Shown here: positions 1 to 12,969 of the stretch, piece by piece
Numbering within the stretch: the stretch's first letter is position 1
Layout of the letters: the number at the start of each line of letters is the position of its first letter
The notes under the pieces: generated by a model
What the model was told of the DNA's origin: nothing
The model's database searches: none
Seen by the model: the letters and a program-made list of their open reading frames with translations, nothing else
Origin: Ichthyophthirius multifiliis
Taxonomy: Eukaryota; Ciliophora; Oligohymenophorea; Hymenostomatida
Length of the DNA stretch: 30,310 bases
NCBI RefSeq assembly: GCF_000220395.1
Contig: NW_004087631.1
Coordinates: 1-30,310, forward strand
Reading direction: 5' to 3'
Translations under genes and position numbers: made by a program

Positions 1-167
1 AAATAAAGAAGTCAGCTATAACAATATTTTCTATAAATAAGAAAATAGTAATTATAATTAATTTATTGAATATAAAAACAAGTTCAATTTGAAATCTTAT
101 AATTTCGATAAAATATATAGCAATTATTAATTATTTTATAATTAAAAACATTAATATTAAATTTTTT

Positions 168-202
168 ATTAATATTAATATTAATATTAATATTAATATT
201 AT
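168..202. repeat. TTAATA-type simple repeat
   Basis: About six tandem copies of a TTAATA unit, followed by a short TA run. It lies in otherwise featureless AT-rich sequence at the left end of the window. Confidence 0.7.
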
Positions 203-279
203 AATATATATATATCATAATTTTTAATATTAATACTGATATATATTTATTGTAGCAATAATTAAAAAGTTAAAAATGA

Positions 280-888
280 ATTTAAATAAATAGAATAATA
301 ATAATTTTAAAATAAAAAAATAAAGATATAAAAATAGAATAATATAAAAAATAATCAAATTTGTATTTTAAAAATGTGTTAATTATAAATAAATTAGAAA
401 AAAGGTTGATTCATGTATAAAAAAGTGAAAATTAAAGGCATAGTATTATTACCCTTATTCAAGATTATAAAAATAAGTTATTCTTATGTATTTCATAAAA
501 ATTAGAAGACTTTAATCTATTAAAATTAATAAACATAATAAAATTGTAGAATAAAATTAAAATTAATTTTATTTTTCTTACAGTGAAATATTTAGTAGAA
601 TTATTAAATCATTCGAAATTATCAACTAAATAAATATTATTACCCTATATTAAACATTAAAATTGTTAAATATGAATAATAACTATCACCTTAAATAAAA
701 GAATTAATAAAATAATAGATATAAATGTTTTTAACTTAGAAATATAATGAAAGTTTGACCATTACAAGAAGAAATATCATAAAACCATCCGTTATTTTCG
801 ACAATTAGGCCGTAATATAATAAATATTTGTTAAATTTTAAATTTATTAGAACATGGAATAGTTTATTATCCATCCATATGTATATGA
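280..888 (+). CDS. possible multi-exon gene, 3' part (unrecognised)
   Basis: I do not recognise this gene and the exon structure is unresolved. A TGA-free plus-strand frame runs from about 280 to past 600 and has protein-like stretches (KLEDFNLLKLINIIK; KYLVELLNHSKLSTKQ). A strong acceptor-like sequence, TTTATTTTTCTTACAG, ends at 583. A last exon may begin after AAAG near 755 and reads HYKKKYHKTIRYFRQLGRN before a TGA at 886-888. The gene would converge on the ubiquitin protease ending at 981. Opposing evidence: the minus strand of 700-870 is also open and protein-like (GLIVENNGWFYDISSCNG), so even the strand is uncertain. Confidence 0.3.
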
Positions 889-980
889 AAAAAAAAATAA
901 AAAAAATTGATAAATATAATTATAAAAAAGAAATAAATAAAAAAATATATAAGATTTTATAAATAAATTTATATAAGTTA

Positions 981-3069
981 TCACAAAGCTTTGATTCCTT
1001 ATTTTCTAACCAAAACTTATAATAAACTTATATTATTATTTTTGAAATCGTCTTCTTTTTCTTCTTCAGAATTACTAGTTTTAGAAAATGAGCTTTTTAA
1101 TATTTTTCTTTATTTAAAAAATTCATCCATATATTTCATATATAATCTTCTTTTTAGTTTAGATTTTCTATTTTTATTTATTTTAAAATAAATTTAAAGT
1201 AATTTTTTTACTTCAATTATTATAATTTTTTTTTATCTTAATCAGTTATTTTAATTGAAAATGTTTCTGAATATTCTTCACTTTCTTTAGAAATGGAAAT
1301 ACTATCTTATTTATCGAAATTATTTTATTTATAATCTACAATTTACTCTTTTATTTCTTAAATTCTAAAAATGTTTTCTAATTTTTACTTTTATTTTTTT
1401 ATAATTTTTTTTTTAAATGTTTAATTTTTTTTTTATATTTACAATGTGTTTGATATACTCAGTACTTTACTTAATATTTTAGTATTCTTCAATTAAACTA
1501 GTTTTTTTATTTTAAGAATTTTAACATGCTTAATTATTTTTTAAATTATAAGAATTCTAGTTTTAATTTGCAACTTTTATTACAGGAATATTTTAAATTA
1601 AACTTACTAAACTATTTTTTTATAGATTATTTTCTATTTTCTATTCCATATTTTTTTATTTTATGCTTTCTTACAATTATTGAGATTTTATAATATAAGT
1701 TTTTTCCTAGTTTTCTTTTTAAATGTTTTTCAAGTTATTTATAATTAATTAATTTTTTTCTTATTATTTTTATTCAAATTTAAATTCTTTTTTTTCAATA
1801 ATTTTAACATCATTTTACTGTTTTTTGTGTAAATTTTCACTTTCGTATAACTTATTATTAATCTATTTCACTTTTTCTTATTATTTACTGATTTATTATG
1901 TTACCGATTCTTCTTCAGGATTATTGATTTCTTCTTTTTTCTTCTTTTCCTCTCTTTTACTATAAAAAAGTAAAAAAGCTTTTTCATTTTAAACTTCTTA
2001 GAAGCTGACTTAATTAACAGAAGAATCATTCATACAATACCATTATTTATTCGGACTTTTAGTATAACAATAATAATGTCCATAATTAAGATCGTGTCCA
2101 ACATGTATAAGAATACCATATAAATCATAAATCTAATCTTTTTAATTTGTAGAGTATTTTTTTAAATTTATTGTCGGAGCAAATTATGTATGTTTATTAA
2201 CTTTCATCATAAAATTATTAAATCTTTTCAGTTGTATTGTAAGAATATTAGGGAACTTTTCTTTAATTTGTTTTAATATTATTATTATTTTTTTATTTTT
2301 TTAATCTTACAAATGACGTATCCTTTAGAACAATCAACAAGATTCTTACAAAATGAACATCTATATTTATTATTTCCAGATAAAATTTCTTTTTTGAAAA
2401 AAGATTCAAACGATTAATCTATATTTTATTTACACTCCTTTATTATGAAAAAAAATATATTATATAAATATAAAAATGAATAAATAAAAATAATAAATAT
2501 ATATATATTTGTATAATAAATAGCATATTTTATTTGTATATTTAGTTTACCAAAAGTAAATCATAAAATGTCTCTATATTTTATGATATTTATTTGCATG
2601 AAAAACATTAAATTTAACTTATTAATTTACCTCCAAATATATTAAATATAGGAGTTTATTCTTCTAAAATTTTTTATTTTTTTATATCTATAAAATAACT
2701 TTTTTACATCGCCTCTAACAAAAATCTTAAAAATTCATGCGAATCATGTTACTTTCCTAATCTAAAATTTTTATTTATGTATTTCATATTATTAATAATT
2801 TCACTGGGGGCTATAATATTATTACTATTATTCGAAAAACATTACTTTACATGCTTCTAAACTACACAAATAATGCATTGCTTTTTCTAACAAGCATGAA
2901 GATTACTCAATAAATAATTTACTAATAGGGGTGTGTGTGTGATACATTATAAAACAGAATTCATAAAACATGTATTACCTAAATTTCTTAATCCAGGCCC
3001 TATTTTGTACAAATTTTCCCAATAGTTATTTAAATGAGAAATGCTTTCGAATTTTATTTGGTTATTCAT
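981..3069 (-). CDS. ubiquitin carboxyl-terminal hydrolase (USP family)
   Basis: Cysteine protease that removes ubiquitin from proteins. The Cys box GLRNLGNTCFMNSVLQCI puts the catalytic cysteine at residue 34. KQHDSHEFLRFLLEAMQK is the second USP box. CFSCK and YRCSFCK are the paired CxxC zinc-binding motifs. KFPNILTIQLKRF follows, then the His box GHDLNYGHYYCYTKS (His277) and WYCMND with the likely Asp294. All catalytic residues are present. The first ATG is at 3069, close upstream of the Cys box. My exon model is 3069-2551, 2437-2311, 2260-1443, 1387-1212 and 1167-981. The four GT...AG introns are 113, 50, 55 and 44 nt, and the total is exactly 609 codons (608 aa). The C-terminal half is Lys/Gln/Asn-rich. 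The short N-terminus before the Cys box resembles USP36/USP42-type enzymes, but that placement is inference. The last two introns rest on frame continuity only. Confidence 0.93.
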
Positions 3070-4514
3070 TTATAAGGCGTAATTATTTTTTTCGTTTTTT
3101 TTGTTTTTATTTGGTTTTTTAATTTAATTGTAATTTGTTTGTAATTACAGTTTTATTTTATTTTATAATAATTTTAAACTCTTATTTGTAAAATTAATTT
3201 AGATTATTTTTATATATAAAAATAAATAATATATATATATATATTTGAATTATAACATATACATTAAATAATTATTTATTTATTATGATATATTTTATAA
3301 TTTTTATTAGTATTAACTATTATTCAATTAATTAATTTTTTTATATAATTAATAATAATACTATTTTATATATGAATATTTATTATATAATTATAATTAA
3401 AAATATATGAAATATAAGAAACATATAAAATACATATTAAATAAATCTTAACTTATATATTTTTTATAATTTTTAATTAATTATTATAAAAAATTATTAC
3501 TCTTCAAATTTAATAATATATATTTATATGAATGTTTAAAATATTTTTAATTTATATAATAAGCATTTATATGTTTTTAATATCATTTAATGCAATATTT
3601 ACTATAATAAATATTTTTTATTATAAATATATAAATATTCTTTTTAAATAATTTTTATAATATAATTAAACAATAATTATATGGTGTAATATGATAATCA
3701 TAATTACATATATATTTATTTAAAATTATAATAGTAATTTAATAACTAATATGTTTACAAATAAATAATATAAAAAAAAGTTAATTTATAAATTTTATTA
3801 TGAAATAAATAATACTACTTTATTATTATTAATATTTTAAAAATTATTCAGTTTATATTTTTTCTAAATAAAGTTTTAAATTTGAATATTTAAACAAAGA
3901 AATTTAATAATTGAAAAATTTGAATAAAATGAATTTAATTTTTTTTCATTTAAGTCTTTAAATAATTTTTCAAAAATTAAATAAAATGTATTGAATAATT
4001 ATATATAAAAATATTAATTATATTATTATTTTTAATATTATAAATTGCATATTATTTATAAATAATTAAAAAATATTAAATTATTATTTATTTGAGATCT
4101 ATTTTTTATTAATAAATACAGTTATATATTTATTATTAATTTTGTTTGATTTAAATATCAATGAAAATTTTTTTTAATTTATATTAATTATTTATAATTT
4201 TCTATTTTTTTATATATATGCAATTAATATTAAATTTTAGTAAAATTATTATTATTATATTATTATAGACAAAAATCAATTTAAATTTAATGTAATAATT
4301 ACAAAATTTAATCTTAATAATTAAATTTAAATAATTAAAAAAACAGTCAAAAAATAATTTCAAAGCAAAAATAAAAACAAATAAGATAATCAAAAATAAC
4401 AAATTAAGTTTATATTCCTAACTAAATATTAATAATAAAAAACACATTTAAGTAAGGAGAAAGTTAATACAAAATAAATTTATGTGTAAATAAATAATAG
4501 AAATGCATTTTTTT
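3070..4514. other. intergenic AT-rich region
   Basis: About 1.4 kb between the protease start and the end of the MATE gene, both on the minus strand. It should hold the protease promoter. Short TA runs occur near 3230-3244, but I see no conserved reading frame, RNA gene or repeat family. Confidence 0.6.
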
Positions 4515-6292
4515 TCATTCTATTTATATGTTTTTATTATCTAATTCCATTATTACGTCAAACTTATTTAATTAGTCCTCCTAAATTTTCAATTTCATTT
4601 AAACGCTTTCAATAATATTTTAAATGTTGCTTAAATACAAAGCAATTATTTAATAAATTAAATTACAAATACATCCCATAATCATTCCTATCCATATTCC
4701 TCTTAATTAAAAATCCATATAATACGCTAAAAAATAACTAAAGGAACATCCAATAACTCCATTTAAGAAAATACAAGAAATGCAGCAAGCTACTTCTTAA
4801 TCTAATACTTTTAAAAATCCTGCAAATAAACATTAAAACCCTTATAAAGCATCATAAATTAAATAAAAATAGAAGCAATCAATAAAATGATACATAGTTT
4901 ATTAATCATGTATAAATAGTTTTCCTAATTAATATTTAAAACATGCAAATAGTAAAGCAATAATAAAGTAATATCCTCCCATCATATAAATACCATATTT
5001 TATATAAGATTATATATTCTTTTAATTTTTATTCCCTATTTCAATTCCAATAAAAATAGATGAAGAACTAATAATCCCCCAAAAAATATTAGCCATAAAA
5101 AAAATAAACTAAAAATAAACAACATGTGAGTTAAATTAATTTATTTGTAAATTAGAAGCTATCAATGAATATAATTCATAAATAATTATATCAGTATACG
5201 TAAGCAATGCTATAGAAAACATTTATTAAAAAAAATACATGTATGCTTTAAAGCTGATGATGAAAATCTTATTACACATTTTAAATAATCACTATTATAT
5301 ATTATTATAGATATACATAATAAATTTTATAATCTACTAATAGAATAAACTATACCTCCGCCTATAATACCAAGATTTAAATAATATATGAAAATTATGC
5401 AATATATAATACTTATAAAAAAGCTAAATATGTTAAAATAAATTTATGATTCATAATCATTTTAAGCATTTAAATAACCTATTTATAAAAATTCAAAAAA
5501 TTATTATAAAATATTTTATAAAAAATATATATATATAAAAATATATAAAATATTTAATATATTATCTATAAGATTAAAATTATGATTATTATATTAAATA
5601 TTTAATTTTTTATTTTATATTAGTTAATAAATGTATATATATAATATATTATATATTTATATATATATATAAATATTTTATATATTTTTTCTTATATACA
5701 AATATTTAATTTTTATTTTTATTTTATTTTATATTTTTATAAATACTTTTAAAGTATAATAAATTCCAATAAAAAGCTATCCAGGTAATGACCAAATGCA
5801 ATATTAACTAAAATAAATTAAAGTTTCTCTATTATGTATAAATAACGATAAAACTTAATTTGAGTAAATTATTAAAATAATGTTAAGAATATAATATAAT
5901 ATCTAAATAAAAATAGTCTTAATCAAAGATGTACCAAGTATATTATATTTTTCTGCTCCATAAGCATGAGAAGCAATTACTTCGTATGCTACAGATATAC
6001 CATATAAAACACCTTATGAAGCAAAATTAATATAAATAAACGCTAAACCTAATCCTGTAGTTACATTTGCATTTTAAGTATTCCATGAGACAAAAATAAA
6101 TATTATCTAATACAATGAATTTTCAATTAAATATGACAAACTTATCTATAAACTTGATTTCGCTAATATTTCTAAATGATTAATATTTTCGACTTCTTAT
6201 TCTTATATATTATTTTATTCTATTATATTGTTTCTACTTTCACAATTATTTTTAAAAGAAGAAACATATTCTTATTATTCAAAGCTTTTCAT
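4515..6292 (-). CDS. MATE family multidrug/toxin extrusion transporter
   Basis: Polytopic membrane transporter that exports organic cations or drugs against H+ or Na+. Recognised from the family pattern: SVAYEVIASHAYGAEKYNIL matches the conserved A.GQAYGA region after helix 2; SLPGQLFIGIYYTLK followed by YLNAQN matches LP...(13 residues)...YLxAQ; NLGIIGGGIVYSIS follows; and GFQCLFAGFLKVLDQEV matches the second-half motif. The start ATG at 6292 opens a 70-residue polar N-terminus. Exon 1 is 6292-5747, the intron is 5479-5746 (268 nt), and exon 2 is 5478-4515. Two oddities: the intron joins out of phase by one base next to a 4-base run at 5747-5750, and the frame changes at another 4-base run at 5279-5282. 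One extra base in each run would give 504 codons, the usual MATE size. Homopolymer miscalls are the simplest explanation; a recent pseudogene is possible. Confidence 0.85.
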
Positions 6293-8807
6293 TAATATTT
6301 TATTTAAAATATATCTATTTTATTTATTTTAATTTAATTAATTAAAATAATAATTTTTAAAAAATATTCAAAACAATTTTTTTTTTCTTAAACTTAATAA
6401 AAACATAAATTTAAATTTGCTTATATTTTTGTTATTTATATGATGATTAAATTATTAATTATTTACTAAAATTATTATTAAATATAAAATATATTTTAAA
6501 CTAAAAAAATAGTTTATTTATTATATATATTCTTAAAAAGTTGAGTAGACAAAAGTGTTTACACTATATAAAAAAATAAAAATCAAAATTATGATTATAT
6601 ATTATTTCATTATATTATACTTTTGTAATATTTTTAGAAATTTTAAAAATAAAAGTAATCATATAAGATTTTTAAATATTTTATAATTTAGAATTTTTTT
6701 ATATTAAATTTAAATAAATTTCTTAATAAAAAGAAATAAAAACTAGAATTTTATAAAAATATAAAATAAAAAATAAAAATCAAATAATATATTAAAATAA
6801 GTATATTATCTAAATTATAATTTTAAAAATAATATTTAATTCATAAATATTTTTTATCGTTAGTTATTAATTATTATAATTTTACATAATTCTTATTTTT
6901 AATAAATTAAATGAATCAAATTTTAATAATTAATTTTTTAACCTAAATTAATGCAACTTTGTTTATAATTTATATAAAAAAAAATATTTTAAAAAGAAAT
7001 ATAAATATATTGAAAAATAATAATATTTAGAATAAATATAAAATATTCTATTGATTATTTATAAATGGCACAACTAGTATTCAATTAATATTAAACCCAT
7101 ATAATATAAATAAAACAAAATATAGAAATAAAGAAATAAAATAATATTATATAAATATTTAATATTTACATTTAAAAAAAATATTAATCAATTTCTACTT
7201 TTTTCAATTTATAAAATAAAATTATAAATTTTATTATTAAATAAAAAGTTAATTATAAATTAATTTATTTATTATATAATTAATCAAAAAGTATTTTATA
7301 ATTAAAAAGTAGTTATAAATTAATGAATTATATATATGAAAGTAATTATTTTATTAGTTTTAAATTTTAATTATTCAATTATATGATTATGAATATGAAA
7401 TATATATAACTATATTAATCTAAATAATAAAAATTATAAAAGAAGAATAATTAAATAATTGTCATATATAATAATTTAAATTTAATTAAAATATACACTT
7501 AGAAATTAATATTAAAAAATTATAACACTATTGAAAAAATATTTAATAAATAATAAGAATTTATCTAAATTAAATAATATGTATTATAGATTTGAAACAA
7601 AAAATTATCTCATATATTTATTTAAAGAAATTGGATTGGAAAGATAATATAGTAAAGACTATGAAATAATTTGTTTTACGTAAATATATATTTTTTTAAC
7701 AATAAATAATTAAAACTTGTTTAATTTATTATATATTATGATTCTTTATTTATTAAAAAAATTAAATATAAGAAATATATTAAACCTATATAAAAATTTA
7801 TAAAAGAAAAAAATATATTACATGAAGTCAATATAATAATATTGTAATATGATGGAAAATAAAAATTAAAAAAAAATATATAAATAAGATATTTATTAAA
7901 AAATATAATAAATAATTTTTTAAATATGTAAAAGTATATTAGTATTGAATATTTTATAAAATCTATTTTAAATGAAGAAAATTTTTACGAAATAAAAAAA
8001 TATTCAATATTAAAATTATATATGTATATAAAATATATATATATATTTATAATTTTAATTATATACTAATCAGGATTTTTATATTATTTTATAATATATA
8101 TATAGTATATAAAGATATTTAAATTATATTTATATTTTTTTTTTTTATTAATAAATTTAATTCAAATATTTTTTTTATCATAATTTATTTATATTTCCTT
8201 GTTTAATTATAGTTTTTTTTTCATTATAACATTAATCTTATTATTATACAATAAATATAATTATTTATTTATAAAATATATTTAAATATTAATTATTGAA
8301 TTGTTTCTTTTATTTATTTTAAATGGTATATTTATATCTAAATAATCATTAATTAATTTTAAATATTTTTTTTATTAAAAATTTAATAATTATATAATAA
8401 AAATTATTATTTAAAATATTATTACAATTTTTATAAATTAATATATATTATTTTCTACAATATTAATTATTTTAATAATAAAAACAAAAATTAAAATAAA
8501 TAAGGAAAATAAAAATATTATTTTAAAAATACAATTTTTCAAAGTATATTTATATAGTTTTTTAAAAAAATTAACAAAATAGTTTATTAATATAATTTAT
8601 GTCACTTTTTTTAAATATTTATTTAATTATTATACAAATATCTTAAATGATTTATAAAATTAATATTATTTTATAAAATTTAAATATAGTCTTTTTTTTA
8701 ATCCTTTAAATTAATTAAACAATGTTTTTTTTTTTTTCATAATCCTAAAACAAAACAAAAAAATAAAATATAAAAAATATATCAATAAACTGTTATTTAT
8801 TCAAATA
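6293..8807. other. 2.5 kb gene-poor AT-rich region
   Basis: The longest stretch without a supported gene. It should contain the MATE promoter. It is almost pure A/T with scattered TA runs (for example near 8030-8050). TGA-free frames are expected by chance at this base composition. One short plus-strand stretch near 7579-7680 looks slightly protein-like but has no support from family motifs or splice sites. No RNA gene or transposon was seen. Confidence 0.6.
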
Positions 8808-10015
8808 TCAAAATCTTATTATAAATAAACCTTATTACAATTTACAAATTCCTTAATAAATATCTTCAAAATAATCAATTTTTGACTGAATTTCATACTA
8901 ATGTAATTATTAATTACATTATTAAGAACTTTCTTATTATATCTATATTCTTAAAAACTCAAGTTAATGAATAATAATTTTGTTTATAATTGTTTTGACA
9001 ATATTTATCTTATTAATACTATATTCATCGTCTATATTTGAAACCTTAAACACATCTTGATGTATTTTAATTAAATCATGTTAGAATTTTAATTATAAAA
9101 CATTATTTTAATTAATTTTTAAAAACAAACATAAATAATGGCTATGATTATAATAATGTGTTAAATAATTTGTAAAAAGTCTTCCAGTTTTTTTTAATCT
9201 TGAAATTGTTTTCAAAACTAAATTTTGAATAGGATTAGGTAGGTCTAATTCTTTCAAATGGTCTTGATTTAATAATTCTAATAAAAATTACATGTAATAT
9301 TTTGATTTATTATGTAAAAACTTTTCCTTAAGGACTTTTATGTTTTACACACTATTATAATCTAATTAATTTTTTTAAGAATTTTCATTTGTCTAATCTG
9401 GAAAGTTATTAAATTAAGTCAAAAGTAAAGAAAGTTTTATTTAATGATTTTCTTTTAAACAATTTAGGTTATAATTACAAATAAAATTATTGTAATTTTT
9501 TAAATATCTATATTTTTTTGATAAAAGTAGGCTAAACTTAATAATGATTAAATTTTTTATTTTATTATTAGTATCTCCTAATTATATTTATTCCGAAATC
9601 ACTGTATAATCTAAAAACTTCAAGTTTTTGTGATTATAACCATCCAGATTTTTCAATTAATAATTTTATAAAAAATTATTTACATTTTCTCTTTATTTAA
9701 TTTATATTATATAGCTATCTTAATTAAAAAAAGCTAAGAAATCATTATAATCATTATAGTCTATTTTCATGCTCTTAAAATGACTTTTTTTATCATTTTT
9801 AAGCTATATTCGTGTTTTTTAATTGTTAAATTAATCTAAATAACTAAAAAAACTGTGAAAATTGTTTGTTTAGGACAATTAAAGTTCTTTATATTTACAT
9901 TATTTTAAATTAAAAAATTAAGTTTATTAAGTGATTTTAAAGTTAGAATTTTGAAAAAAATGTTTTTTAATTATTTTTTCAGTAGTATATTATTCTTATT
10001 TCGAGTTTGAGTTTT
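8808..10015 (-). CDS. unrecognised 400-residue protein, 5' end uncertain
   Basis: Product unknown. A single frame stays open for 402 codons to the TGA at 8808-8810. Its composition is unlike the flanking DNA: leucine-rich with Asn, Gln and Lys (FFNLKQCKYKELQLSQTNNF; LLELLNQDHLKELDLPNPIQ; LKKTGRLFTNYLTHYYNHS). Regularly spaced leucines suggest helical or leucine-rich-repeat-like structure, but I cannot assign a family. The frame begins after an acceptor-like AAAATCAG at 10016. Upstream, an ATG at 10159 opens a very hydrophobic, signal-peptide-like stretch (MLKVTFIFYIINLFNFLITL) ending at a GTATAT donor at 10076. The splice phase does not fit as written, so whether the protein is secreted or membrane-anchored is open. 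Confidence 0.6.
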
Positions 10016-10861
10016 CTGATTTTAAAAATATGTAAAAAAAAATATGTAAAAAAAAATAATTGAATTACAAATATACATTTTTTAACTTGTTTTTAGTAAT
10101 AATGTTATCAAAAAATTAAAAAGATTGATTATATAAAAAATAAAAGTAACTTTTAACATATATTTTATTAAAAATACATATTTATATACTTTTTATAAAA
10201 TTTTGTACTTTATTTTAATAATATTTTTAATCGTATTTTATTTATATTTATCTTTTTTTTATATTTTATAAAAAATTGTATGAATTTTTATTTTATATAA
10301 ATAATTTTTAAAATTATTATAAAGTCAAATTAACATATTTTTTATTTTTTTCTATAGTTTATAATTAAAATTTTAAATTATTAATAATATAACATTCAAT
10401 GTTTCCAGTAAATAAGAATTTTCTATAATTATTATTTAATTTTTTATAATTTCTAAAAAAAAAAATACTTATATCAACAAATGTTTTAATATGTTTAAAA
10501 AAAAAGAATACCAAATAAATATTATATTATATTTTTTATTTTATTTTTATTAATATTCATTTTTCAAAATATTATTTTTAATTATTTATAAAATAAAGAT
10601 AATTTTTTTTTTTTTTATTAAATAAAATAAATTAATTTATTTTAAATAAAATAAAATATTTTTTTTTTTTTTGATAAATATCTATTAATATTTTATTTTA
10701 TTTTAATTATTACTAAATTCATTTATATATAATTAAATTAATTATATAAGGTAAATTAAAATATTAATCTATAAATTATATTATATTAAATAAAATAAAT
10801 AAAAGAAATTATATAAAATATTAAATATAACTATATAATAAAAACCATAATTTTAATCATG
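10016..10861. other. intergenic region with possible first exon
   Basis: The right-hand edge of the unrecognised gene (up to 10159) may hold its first, hydrophobic exon. The remainder, to 10861, is AT-rich with homopolymer runs of 8-12 T near 10605 and 10660, and no supported feature. Confidence 0.5.
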
Positions 10862-12528
10862 TCAGTAATTCAATAAACCATCTAAAAATTTTTCTTCATT
10901 ATAATTAATTTTATATTAACCTAACTTAATTTTATGATTTTCTTTATAATAACTATTATTTATAATTTCTTAATTCAAATACAGGCTTTTATTTTATTAT
11001 TTAAAATTTTCATTTTTATTAAAAGATTTTTCTAATAAATAGCTATTACTTAATAAATTTTTTTATTTTATTTTTATATTTAAATCTTTTAATTTTTATT
11101 TACTTCTATTATATATTATATCTGTCTCTTTCTTAAAATCATTTAATTCATCATATATATTAACTTAAGAATTTTAAAAAATATTAAAATTATTATTCTA
11201 ATTGATATCGATATTTGGTACTTAAGTATTTTAAAAATTTTAATTAAATTCATTCACATTTTAACTTTATTAGCATTAAAATTCTTTATTCTTATATTAA
11301 GAAAAAACTAATTCATATTATTTTTATTAATTATAATATCTTAATATAGGTTAAAATTATTATTTTTATTATTTTGAAATGATATATTTTATAATGATTA
11401 GGCTGGCTTTAAATAACTAAAATCCTTATTTTAATTAAAATTTAAAAAATCTTATTATTCTGAATTTATTATTTATAATTAATTTTTTTAATTTTCAATA
11501 TTTTATTAAATATAATTGTTCTAATGCTAATAAAATAAATTATTTTCTTAAAGTTCGTTATTATTTAATAGAATACTATCAACATTTTAAATAGATTAAC
11601 TTTATTAAATATTATTATTATCATAAATATATTAAAATTAATTTATAGGAGTAAATTCTTAAAAATATTTATAAGTTTATAAATCATTACTAGAGCAACT
11701 ATTAATTTAATTAATATTTTTTTAATTTTTTAAGGTTAGATTGTTTAAATAATTATTATTTGTTACTTATATTTAGTTTTCTTTATCAAAAAATTGTTTT
11801 TTTTCACTTTAAGAGTTTTCTATTTTTGTATTATTATTATATTAGTTAATTTATTATATTAATTTATCATTTATTTTAAATTTTTTATATTATTATTTTA
11901 TATATTCTTATGATTCAATTTATGTTTAATTTTCTTATTACTTTTTTCTTTAGTTTTCGAAAGTCTATTGTTCCAATTTTGGATTTTTTATAGGAGATTA
12001 ATCGAAAAATATACTTTTGTCTTTAAAATCTTCATTTGGATAATTTTTATAATTTCTAAAACTTTCTAAATCCTAAAAACTTTTTTAAAAACCATTTCTA
12101 TACACTGATAATTTTGGTTTAGGCAATACTTATATTAAAGTTTATTATTTTTCATTTTAGTAAATAATAGGTTTTATTCCTTAACCTTCTTAAGATTCTA
12201 AAAGTTTAATAAGTTTTTCTTCTGGATATATAGAAAGGTGGAAATTATTTTAATTGACTTAAGTAACGGTCATAGATTTTAGCAATTACTAAACATTAAA
12301 AGAATTTAAGTGTTTATTAAATAGAATATATAAATTAAATATTTATGAGTGATATTATTTATTATTTATTATTAATTTTATTTCTTGAGAAAAACTACAA
12401 GGATTATTTATAATTTCAAAAGCTTTTTATATATTTTGCTATTTTTTTGTTAAAAAAAAAAAAAAAGTGAATCAAATTATATATATAAACGATATTACAT
12501 TTTATATAATTTAATTATTTTATCCCAT
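10862..12528 (-). CDS. unrecognised N/Q-rich protein, 512 aa
   Basis: Family not recognised. Start ATG at 12528. Exon 1 is 12499-12528, encoding MGQNNQIIQN. A 60-nt intron at 12439-12498 contains a 15-base T tract. Exon 2 is 12438-11266 and exon 3 is 11197-10862, separated by a 68-nt intron (GTTAAAA...ATTAG). The sum is 513 codons. The N-terminal part looks folded (AFEIINNPCSFSQEIKLIIN; FNVQQLLKSMTVTQVNQNNF; LSIYPEEKLIKLLES; LPKPKLSVYRNGFQKSF). The C-terminal 300 residues are low-complexity Asn/Gln with short charged segments. The second intron was placed only because the frame changes there, so it is less certain than the first. MGQNNQ lacks Ser/Thr at position 6, so myristoylation is not suggested here, unlike the gene at 28601-29684. 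Confidence 0.7.
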
Positions 12529-12969
12529 TTTTAGTGTTTTTTAGTATTTTTTTTTTTTTAGTTGATTTTATATTTAGTAAAAAATAAAAAATAATTATAA
12601 AAGAAAGCAAATAATTTTATAAATTTATTTTATTTTATAAAATAAAAGAAAGTAGAAATTAATAAAAAATTTATTTTTATAATTTATATATATATTCTAT
12701 AAATAAAGTTATAAAAGAAATATAATTAATAATGTCTTTTCTTAAATTAAATTTTTTATTATATATTAAACTAAATACTTATTTTTATTTAATAATTAAT
12801 ATAATAATATAAATATATTAATTATATCAATGATATATAATTAATTTTCTAATACAAAGAAAATATTAATATAATATAATATATATTTTATAATAATAAA
12901 ATAAATTTTAATAATAGTAATAAAATTTAATAAATTAAAATTTATTCTAAAATAAAACAAAATTGTATT
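12529..12969. other. intergenic AT-rich region
   Basis: About 440 bases between two minus-strand genes, so it should carry the promoter of the N/Q-rich gene. No motif, RNA gene or repeat is evident. Confidence 0.6.

Noticed and set aside
991-1191. 66-residue plus-strand ORF
   Set aside because: Lies antisense within the last exons and intron of the ubiquitin protease; its composition is that of a mirror of Lys/Asn-rich coding DNA.
4202-4402. 66-residue minus-strand ORF rich in Phe, Ile and Leu
   Set aside because: Lies in the intergenic region downstream of the MATE gene, is low complexity, and is of the length expected by chance here.
7579-7800. Plus-strand stretch starting MYYRFETKNYLIYLFKEIGL
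   Set aside because: Looks slightly protein-like, but with TGA as the only stop long open frames are expected in this base composition, and no motif, splice pattern or conserved neighbour supports it.
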